A DNA stretch of 64,000 bases from Arenicellales bacterium (lineage in GTDB: Bacteria > Pseudomonadota > Gammaproteobacteria > Arenicellales > JAJDZL01). The DNA is taken from the NCBI GenBank assembly GCA_958295885.1, contig OY282380.1, forward strand, positions 186,001 through 250,000, read 5' to 3'. This document shows positions 57,607 to 64,000 of the stretch, one piece after another (the stretch's first letter is position 1; each line of letters opens with the position of its first letter). The position numbers were made by a program, and so were the translations under genes. Below the pieces are notes generated by a model that saw only the letters and a list, made by a program, of their open reading frames with translations, did no database searches and was not told where the DNA came from.

Positions 57607-58001
57607 GGGGCATTATTCCATTGATGGAGTGGTTGGAAGGTTGAATGTTACGCCGCACATCTCTCACACTGCCGTCGTGAGCGTTGCTTTTCACCAAAGG
57701 CAGCTGTGATGTAACGTAGTTCTCAGACGCCAAAAACTACTTCAGGCAGGTGTTGATGAAAGAGCATCATTTCCTCAGAGGAGTGGATGCGTCAAAGATG
57801 TCAGCGGCTGTTAAATGCAGCACCGGTGAAAAAAGTGCAGATGTAAATCACTGATGCAACCAAAAATGATAACAACTTCAAAAGAAGATGTCAATCTGCG
57901 CGGCGAGCTTTAGTGGCACCATCTGAGAAATCATCAGATCAGTGGCGAAGGCGACGATGCCAGCACCGTACTGTAGCGGTCCGGGCATGGTTTCGGGAGT
58001 G
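57607..58001. other. Intergenic, nothing recognised
   Basis: No gene was seen between rpn and the IS110 fragment; probably eroded sequence. Confidence 0.4.
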
Positions 58002-58440
58002 GCGCCACAGTTGCAGTTGCCGCGGTCACAGATCAAGAACCTCGAGCGCCAAATGGATGAGGTGATTGAACGCTGATGCCAAGTGCTGCTCAAAACCAAC
58101 TCAGACTCGCTTTCCGACGAGTAAATTTTACTTTTGGTCCCAAGGATCGGCAGAAATGCATTCTCGGTGCTGCCGTCGGAAGTGCCAGAAGCTATTGAAC
58201 AGCGAAATTATCAAGCCCTCAGAACGCTCAGCGGCGGCACTCCGGTGACTCGTCGTTCGGGCAAAAAGACGGCTGCATGCCAGCGACGAACCATCAACAG
58301 CCTGATGCAAAATGCACTGTATCACTGGGCTCGCGTCGCCTGCCGGCACGATGCGAAATGCAAACGGAAATACGACAGTCTCAAAGCCCGCGGCAAAACT
58401 CACGGACAGGCTTTACGCTGCGTCGGCGACCGCTTGCTCG
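58002..58440 (+). pseudogene. IS110-family transposase fragment (second copy)
   Basis: Closely matches 10927-11372 of the intact IS110 transposase, including PQLQLPRSQIKNLERQMDE and, after stops, QALRTLSGGTPVTRRSGKK and RRTINSLMQNALYHWARVAC. It has in-frame stops (TGA at 58076-58078, TAA near 58123), lacks the whole catalytic N-terminal domain, and ends abruptly against the unknown module at 58441. Confidence 0.9.
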
Positions 58441-58798
58441 CAGCTGAACTGAGTGATGGCGGGCGCATCAATATCAATGCCGATGCGGTGCTGTGCCGCC
58501 GGCTTGCGCTTCATGATGGCGCTGCCGCCGAGATGCTATTCGATGTAAACGCTGTGAGGAAGCATCAGTGCGATGATGGCCTGAGACTGCCCGGCCGTGG
58601 CTTTGAATCCCAAATATGCGTTGCCCAAATAAAATTGGTGAATGTCTTCAACGATGCCCACACCATAGAATATCGACCAATTAATGTTAAGGGGCGAGTA
58701 AAATGATCTGCTGCAAACCAATACAATCACGTCACGATGCCTCTGCACATTTGGATTGTCAACGGCAATGATCAGCCGCTCAAGATTCAATTAGAGAG
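58441..58798 (-). repeat. Unknown module, copy B (inverted relative to copy A)
   Basis: The minus strand begins at about 58798 CTCACCCTCTCTAATTGAAT and reads LERLIIAVDNPNVQRH, GVGIVEDIHQFYLGNAY, TAGQSQAIIALMLPHSVYIE, a stop, then LGGSAIMKRKP and FSC, parallel to copy A. It is cut by the IS110 fragment. The two copies are inverted around the rpn gene. Confidence 0.55.
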
Positions 58799-58944
58799 GG
58801 TGAGTGTTACAAAAAATGTAGGAAGAAAACCTACGAAAGAGAAGTAACGGGAAACAGGAGTTCTACTGAAAGAAGGACAAATTTTGATTTGATGAAAATT
58901 CTGTTTGTGAAGTAATGAACTAAGGTTGAGAGGACTCTGCAATT

Positions 58945-58973
58945 CCCCTCTCCCGCTTCTGGCGGGAGAGGGG
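58945..58973 (-). terminator. Strong stem-loop after the transporter small subunit
   Basis: CCCCTCTCCCGC (58945-58956) and GCGGGAGAGGGG (58962-58973) form a perfect 12-bp stem with a 5-base loop, 13 bases after the small-subunit stop on the minus strand. There is no T-run, so it may act as a REP-like 3' stabiliser rather than a classic terminator. Confidence 0.6.
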
Positions 58974-58986
58974 ATCATTAATGTGC

Positions 58987-59106
58987 CTAAACTATGGTCT
59001 TCCCCTCACGTTTGGCTTTACGCAAATCTTTCGTGAAGGTGTAGACGATTAGAATAAGTACTGCGGCTGAAAGGACTGGCCACATCAGGATATAGAAACT
59101 AAGCAT
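58987..59106 (-). CDS. Small membrane subunit of the sodium:solute symporter
   Basis: 39 residues: MLSFYILMWPVLSAAVLILI, VYTFTKDLRKAKREGKTIV. One transmembrane helix (about 5-24) is followed by a basic cytoplasmic tail. A GGAGAG ribosome site lies 4 bases before the ATG. It is 33 bases downstream of the symporter on the same strand. Small partners with a YxLMWP-type start are known beside symporters of this class. Too short for most gene finders. Confidence 0.75.
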   Translation of the reverse strand: MLSFYILMWPVLSAAVLILIVYTFTKDLRKAKREGKTIV

Positions 59107-59139
59107 CTGTCTCTCCTTTTTACGTTCAATGTGTTAACT

Positions 59140-60786
59140 TTACCCGTCGTCGTCGCTCCCTTGGAAGCTGGTGACGCGTTGTCCGATGAGGGAAAAGTCG
59201 AAGTCTTGCTTGCTGGCCATGCTGATAGCTATGCAGATCGCAGTGCTGGCGCCGTAGGCAGTCAGCGATCCCAGCAGGACTGTGTAGTCGTGCAGGAACC
59301 CCATGAAATAGTAGGTGCAGACCAAGCCGGCCATCACGCCTACAACCAGGCCGGCCATACGACCGAAGAACCCGAAGGTCATCAATCCGAGAACGACACC
59401 ACCGCCGATGCCGGCTACGATTTCGAAAAATCCGCCGAACACTCCGTCCAACGACAGCAGTTCAAATCGAACAATGCAGAACGCCAAAAGTCCGCCGACG
59501 ACAGCCCAAACGAACGCAGCGTTGGTCACCCGACTCCAGTAACAGCTCGCAATGACGGGAAACACGATGGCACCCCAGAGTGCCCCGACGAACACCAGCA
59601 TCACCAAGATATTGAGCGAGAAGCTGGCCAACACCAGTCCGATTGCGGTGGCGACGATCATGGTAGCGCGGCCTAGCAGCAGCATCTTTCCGATATTGGG
59701 TTTGCCCTTGGCGATGTTCTTACCGTAAATGTCGGTCATCATGATCGCAGACAATGCCGAAAGATCGGAGTCCGCTGTTGACGACAGCGATCCTACTACG
59801 AGAATAAAGAACAGAGCGATAACAATTGGCGGCAGATAGGTCGAGGCCATCTGCGGAATCAGATTGTTTGGATCGCCATCGTGGGGCTGCATTCCGATCA
59901 GCAGTGCCATCAGTCCCAACATGCCGAGACCGATCACGATCGATCCGTAGCCAATAGTCGCGGTTATGAAGGTCGGCTTGATCAGATCCTGGCGCACGGC
60001 AAATAGACGTTGTGCAATGGTCTGGTTGCCGATCGCGTAGGCAAGGACGGCGACGAAGAACGGCGCACCCTGCTCCAAAATGGCTTTGCTCGAAAAGAAG
60101 TTCGCCTGTTCTGCAGTAACGAGCGCCAAGCCCTCGCGCAGCACATCGGTTCCACCGAGACTGATCAACACCCAAGGTATGATGATTACGGCTACCGTCA
60201 TCATCGCCACGACCTGCGCAAAGTCAGTCAGAATTGACGCCCTAAATCCCGACCACAGAGTGTAGGACAGAACACCAAAGCCGGCGATTAGGACACCGGT
60301 CTGAAAGGACAGTGGTGACAGCACCGCGACCAGCGCGCCGGCTGCAGTGAAATTCACCATCAGGCTGATGACGCTGCCGAAGAGGTTGGAAACCGCCAGA
60401 ATAAGTTGGCTGCCGGAACCGTGGCGGGCATGCATAATTTCGGCAAGGGTATGGGCGTGCGGGGCCAGCTTGCGAAATCGCAGGCCATATGGATAGATGA
60501 AGAGTATCATCAGGGCACCCCAGAATCCATAGTGCATGGGGCCGGACAAGCCGTAATTGTAGCCGGATATTGCAGCACCGTAAAAGGATGCCGCCCAAAT
60601 CCAGGTTGCAGTCATGCTCGCGGCAGAAATGCCGAAACCGACTTTACCGCTAGACACCATGTAGCCGTCGACATTTTCATTCTTCTGGTTGACAAAAGTC
60701 GACAGGAAGAAGGTGCCGCCGTAGAACAGCAGCAGCAGAATGATGACGACAGGCGTCGAGAATTGGAAGAACACAGGGTCATTCAT
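59140..60786 (-). CDS. Sodium:solute symporter (SSS) family transporter
   Basis: 548 residues with about 13-14 helices. SSS motifs include NVDGYMVSSGKVGFGISAAS, WIWAASFYGAAISGYNYGLS, AIGNQTIAQRLFAVRQ and LVVGSLSSTADSDLSALSAI. The closest functional type appears to be the urea/DUR3-like or carboxylate group, but the substrate cannot be told from sequence. The C-terminal tail is acidic. A 39-residue subunit follows. AAGGAGGA precedes the start. It is divergent from a LysR gene, the probable regulator. More GC-rich than the neighbouring intergenic DNA. Confidence 0.92.
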   Translation of the reverse strand: MNDPVFFQFSTPVVIILLLLFYGGTFFLSTFVNQKNENVDGYMVSSGKVGFGISAASMTATWIWAASFYGAAISGYNYGLSGPMHYGFWGALMILFIYPYGLRFRKLAPHAHTLAEIMHARHGSGSQLILAVSNLFGSVISLMVNFTAAGALVAVLSPLSFQTGVLIAGFGVLSYTLWSGFRASILTDFAQVVAMMTVAVIIIPWVLISLGGTDVLREGLALVTAEQANFFSSKAILEQGAPFFVAVLAYAIGNQTIAQRLFAVRQDLIKPTFITATIGYGSIVIGLGMLGLMALLIGMQPHDGDPNNLIPQMASTYLPPIVIALFFILVVGSLSSTADSDLSALSAIMMTDIYGKNIAKGKPNIGKMLLLGRATMIVATAIGLVLASFSLNILVMLVFVGALWGAIVFPVIASCYWSRVTNAAFVWAVVGGLLAFCIVRFELLSLDGVFGGFFEIVAGIGGGVVLGLMTFGFFGRMAGLVVGVMAGLVCTYYFMGFLHDYTVLLGSLTAYGASTAICIAISMASKQDFDFSLIGQRVTSFQGSDDDG

Positions 60787-60958
60787 GTTTTATGTCCTCC
60801 TTCATTTTTAGAAAATGACAACAGGCCATCGCCGCCGGTTCCCATTCAAGAACCGAGGCTACTTTGCGACCCCCGTTGACCAAGGATCGGGTTGATTCAT
60901 CGAATGCGACGCCGAAGCCGGTTGCGGCTGACAGGGCTCTGAATCGATTTGTTTTCAT
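60779..60958 (-). CDS. Small upstream open frame before the symporter
   Basis: 59 residues (MKTNRFRALSAATGFGVAFD ... MKEDIKHE). It has a very strong ribosome site (AAGGAGGAAAG) 3 bases before the ATG, and its stop overlaps the symporter start by 8 bases. This suggests a translated leader coupling to the symporter. No domain or membrane segment is seen; it could also be the remnant of a former gene. Confidence 0.4.
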   Translation of the reverse strand: MKTNRFRALSAATGFGVAFDESTRSLVNGGRKVASVLEWEPAAMACCHFLKMKEDIKHE

Positions 60959-61194
60959 TACTTTCCTCCTTACATCTCTATGATTTAGCAGTCTCGACTC
61001 CCGATGGCCTAACTTGCACTCGAGTGACAGGAAATATACTAGCGATTGGTACTTCCGCACGTCGCTGTTGCGCCAAGCGAAGTTTTATAAACGAAACTTC
61101 CCGCCAAAGACTACGCCTATTGAAGTATAAATTTTACTTAGTATCTAAACACTCTAAATCAAGTATTTCTAAGTCTATATCATAAGTATTAATC

Positions 61195-62109
61195 ATGAAT
61201 CGACTGCGTCAACGACTGCCACCACTGACAGCTCTACCCGCCTTTGAAGCATCTGCGCGCCTGCTAAGCTTTACTCAGGCCGCGGAGGAACTCTACGTCA
61301 CCCAGCCGGCCGTCAGCCGGCAGGTCCGCATCCTGGAGGAAAACCTCGGGGTCCGACTGTTCGACCGCAGCCATCGGCAAATCAAGCTTACGGTAGAAGG
61401 CCAGCGTTTCCAGCATGTTGTCTCCGTAGCACTCGGTCAGGTTTCCGGTGTGGCCAACGAGCTGCGGGGCCAGGTTACGAGCACCGATCTGACAATAGCC
61501 GCGGATATCTCCATGGCGTATCTCTGGCTACTGCCCCGGTTCCCCAAATTTCGCGAGGCATTTCCCGACATTGCCGTCTCAATTCTAGCTTCGGACCGTG
61601 AAGCGGACTGCCTGAAGAAAGAGATCGATCTGGCACTGCTCTACGGCAACGGCAATTGGCCAGGTTTCGACGCGACTCTGCTGATCCGAGAAGAAATTTT
61701 CCCAGTTTGCAGCCGGAGCTATCTGAACAGGCATCTGCCGATCAACGATCCCAGTGGTCTGGTACAGCATGTGCTGCTCGACCTGCGCGGCGACCGCTGG
61801 GATTGGGTCGACTGGCGTCAATGGCTGACTGAAAAAGGAGTGCCAGTACCGGATGACATGCAGTTCATAGCCTTCAACAATCTGCCGCTGCTAATCGAAG
61901 CGACCTGTCAGGGCCAGGGGATCGGGCTGGGCTGGCGATCTTTAGTCGACCGCTTCCTGATGGACGGGAGCTTGGCTAAACCAATCGACATGTCACTGCA
62001 GACCGACCGTGGCTACTACGTCCTCAGACGGGCTAATATAAGAATGTCGTCGGAAACCAACATCTTGTTCGACTGGGTCATTCGCATGAGCGAAGAAAAA
62101 GACCATTGA
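61195..62109 (+). CDS. LysR-family transcriptional regulator (GcvA-like)
   Basis: 304 residues. The N-terminal winged helix-turn-helix is LPPLTALPAFEASARLLSFT, QAAEELYVTQPAVSRQVRIL, EENLGVRLFDRSHRQIKLT; the LysR substrate domain covers about 90-300 with the GcvA-type pattern LPRFPKFREAFPDIAVSI and DLALLYGNGNWPG. It is divergent from the symporter (409 bases between starts), the usual arrangement for a LysR protein and its target. Confidence 0.92.
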   Translation: MNRLRQRLPPLTALPAFEASARLLSFTQAAEELYVTQPAVSRQVRILEENLGVRLFDRSHRQIKLTVEGQRFQHVVSVALGQVSGVANELRGQVTSTDLTIAADISMAYLWLLPRFPKFREAFPDIAVSILASDREADCLKKEIDLALLYGNGNWPGFDATLLIREEIFPVCSRSYLNRHLPINDPSGLVQHVLLDLRGDRWDWVDWRQWLTEKGVPVPDDMQFIAFNNLPLLIEATCQGQGIGLGWRSLVDRFLMDGSLAKPIDMSLQTDRGYYVLRRANIRMSSETNILFDWVIRMSEEKDH

Positions 62110-63095
62110 CGGACCGGCATATGGTGTAGCAGACCTTCATTGCTCCCGACGCTGCTCTTGAGATTTCACGCTGGTGAGACTTACATACACGTCCTCGTAG
62201 CATTCAACACCAGCTGCCGCTTTCCATAATCATTCAAAATCAAACTGCCACATTTTTTCCAACTCTGCCAGCTCATCTTCAAATTTGTCTTTTCACTTAT
62301 TTACATCTCGTCATTTCATTGAATTCATTTTGCTGCCGTTCAAAATTCGTTTTGTAGTTCTTAGTAAACAAATTTGGAAATTCGATTGATCATGCTATGG
62401 CACTCATAGTGTATGCGCGTGTGAATTCAACATCCCTGCAGCTCCCGCGTAACGGTGCAGATCGTACAGAGCATTCGACGAATTTACAAAATTCGACTAC
62501 GGATAATCCTTCATTTCGGCATCGCCAACAATGAACAGGAACTGCCGTATCTTAAACGGCTGAGAACAACCAAAAAAGCTCAAATCCAGCCTTCATTGTT
62601 CGGTGCCGAAATAACTGCCCGACAAATCCAACAGGCACAACAAAAACCGACCAAAACCTGGGCATCGAATCGATCATTGTTGGCTCCAGCGGCGTAAAAT
62701 GGCCGCAGTGTCAATCCGGCTGTTTGGGATCGACTGAATACACCACGAAATCACGCGCCATCAAAGTTTCCATCATCGGGCCGGGAAGTCTCAATCGCGG
62801 GCTCCACCTGCTACAAAGCGTTCCGAGTGGATTGTACGATGTAAATTGATGACCAAAGGGCCGTGCTTCATGATAAAAAATCACTTCCCCACCAAGTGCA
62901 GTTATTTCCAGATTAGCTTTCGCAGCGCACGAGGAGAATTATTGAGTTGACCAAAATATTCCCTGACAGAGGTCCACTTCGAACGCAACGCGGATACTTG
63001 TTTTTGCTTTGAAGACACCGCTGCCTTAAAACAATTCAGCTCGCTTTCTCTAGACTAATCTTTGTTAAGATCTTAGTCCTGACAGAACTGAATCA
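62110..63095. other. Nearly 1 kb without a convincing gene
   Basis: A plus-strand frame ending at 62697 (KKAQIQPSLFGAEITARQIQ) looks protein-like but matches no family I recognise; it may be the tail of a lost gene. The rest has no clear features. Confidence 0.4.
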
Positions 63096-63839
63096 TTAGA
63101 TCTGAACATTAATTCGTTGACGCGCAGCTTCGAACCCAGCAACACCGATCGCAACTGAAACGTTTAAGCTTTCTATTTGACCGAACATTGGAACTCGAAC
63201 CAGAGTATCACACTTCTTCTGGGTTTCCTTACGCAGTCCGGTTCCCTCATTGCCAAATACAAGCACACAAGACTCATTAAGATCAACATCAAACAGGGAT
63301 TGGGTGGCGTCAGGATGCAGACCGATAACCCAGTAACCGTTTTCTTTTAGAAAATCAAGCGTCCGCACTAGATTGGAAACTTCAAAAATCGGAGTAATTT
63401 CAGCGGCTCCTGCGGCAGTCCTCGATACGGTCGCGTTGATTCTGCATCCGCGGCTCTTGGGCACGATGATCCCTTTTACACCTGCTGCATGAGCACTTCG
63501 AATGCAAGCGCCCAGATTTCGAGGGTCAGTGATTGAATCCAAAACCACAATCAATGAGTTTTGGGGCAAATCACCAAGCCACCGCTTCATAGAAGGAAGC
63601 GGTTTTCTCTTGGCGTCATCGCAGAGAAGAAGCACGCCTTGATGTTTGCTGCTGCTCGTTCGTTCCGACAGTTCGGAATTGGGCACCCGCGAAATTTTCA
63701 GCCCATTTCGACTTGCAAGCGTTTCAATCTGTTTCAAACGTCTGTCAGTTCGCTGTGAACTCAACACAACAGAGCAAACCTCGCCTGCCCGATGCTCCAG
63801 CATCGCTCGCGCAGCGTGAATGCCCATTACCATTTTCAT
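63096..63839 (-). CDS. rlmB: 23S rRNA (guanosine2251-2'-O)-methyltransferase
   Basis: SpoU/TrmH family, 247 residues. The N-terminal substrate-binding domain opens GIHAARAMLEHRAGEV; the SPOUT knot has VVLDSITDPRNLGACIRSAH, LVFGNEGTGLR and IESLNVSVAIGVAGFEAARQ. Its ATG overlaps the stop of the upstream rnr (ATGA), the conserved rnr-rlmB pair of gammaproteobacteria. Confidence 0.96.
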   Translation of the reverse strand: MKMVMGIHAARAMLEHRAGEVCSVVLSSQRTDRRLKQIETLASRNGLKISRVPNSELSERTSSSKHQGVLLLCDDAKRKPLPSMKRWLGDLPQNSLIVVLDSITDPRNLGACIRSAHAAGVKGIIVPKSRGCRINATVSRTAAGAAEITPIFEVSNLVRTLDFLKENGYWVIGLHPDATQSLFDVDLNESCVLVFGNEGTGLRKETQKKCDTLVRVPMFGQIESLNVSVAIGVAGFEAARQRINVQI

Positions 63840-64000
63840 GATGGTTTACGATGTTTTGTTTTTCTGGATTTTCGTTTTCGGCGGCCATCAAGACCTTTCG
63901 CAGGCTCAAAATTGATGTGCCCGAGCTCAATGTCCACAGAACTTACCCGGACTCTTAGAGCCATTCCGATTGAATATGTAACTCCAGTTTCTTTGCCAAC
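63836..64000 (-). CDS. rnr: Ribonuclease R, C-terminal end only
   Basis: The last 54 codons, running in from the right edge. The translation ends the S1 domain with YSIGMALRVRVSSVDIELGH and INFEPAKG, then a basic tail (GRRKRKSRKTKHRKPS). The TGA overlaps the rlmB start. RNase R is a 3'-5' exoribonuclease. Confidence 0.88.
   Translation of the reverse strand, partial: VGKETGVTYSIGMALRVRVSSVDIELGHINFEPAKGLDGRRKRKSRKTKHRKPS

Overview
The window looks like a chromosomal segment of a gammaproteobacterium. Three blocks have gammaproteobacterial gene order: leuB-asd-fimV-like, truA...trpF-accD, and metG-rsxB-nth...DUF1841. rnr-rlmB closes the right edge. The housekeeping backbone is moderately AT-rich, uses many TTG/GTG starts, and overlaps genes by four bases (TTGA or ATGA). 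It is heavily interrupted by insertion sequences, group II introns and decayed genes, as in a genome under erosion or heavy IS expansion.

Layout. 1-7.4 kb: accD (partial), trpF, a 2.8 kb gap holding a decayed outer-membrane beta-barrel fragment, truA, and a divergent trpB-trpA pair. 7.4-9.9 kb: two degenerate group II introns on the minus strand, lying end to end, next to a 40-bp perfect palindrome. 9.9-11.6 kb: an intact IS110 element whose left non-coding end folds into a two-loop, bridge-RNA-like structure. 12.3-14.9 kb: a three-gene NMT1/TauT-type ABC importer. 15.4-19.3 kb: an IS1595-type transposase and a frameshifted N6-adenine methyltransferase. 19.7-30.6 kb: backbone genes (fimV-like, asd, leuB, aroC, dcd, mrp/apbC on minus; metG, rsxB, nth on plus). 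30.9-38.5 kb: a CfrBI-type restriction-modification pair (HEAT-fused methyltransferase and PD-(D/E)XK endonuclease) split by a truncated IS1634-type transposase and a 2.8 kb IS66-type element carrying a DruA-like (DUF4338) gene. 38.8-39.4 kb: IS256 remnant. 39.5 kb: DUF1841.

40.2-44.8 kb is the most distinctive locus: a bufferin-type RiPP operon. It has a duplicated DUF2282 precursor (bufA), a DUF692/MNIO modification enzyme (bufB), a DUF2063 partner (bufC), a DoxX-like membrane protein, and an ArsS-like radical-SAM gene. The upstream precursor copy, with its own promoter, sits inside a broken IS1380 transposase. The family is known to make exported copper-binding peptides by modifying cysteines; the radical-SAM gene may add another step or link to arsenic/metal handling.

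45.2-55.8 kb: an ankyrin-repeat protein, then a D-threonine-aldolase-like enzyme, an MlrC-like metallopeptidase and a complete dppABCDF peptide importer in one overlapping minus-strand operon, divergent from an RpiR regulator. This fits uptake and breakdown of unusual or D-residue peptides. 56.1-58.8 kb: an Rpn nuclease with a tandem-repeat tail, flanked by two inverted copies of an unknown module and an IS110 fragment. 58.9-62.1 kb: a sodium:solute symporter with a 39-residue small subunit, divergent from a LysR regulator. 63.1-64 kb: rlmB and the end of rnr.
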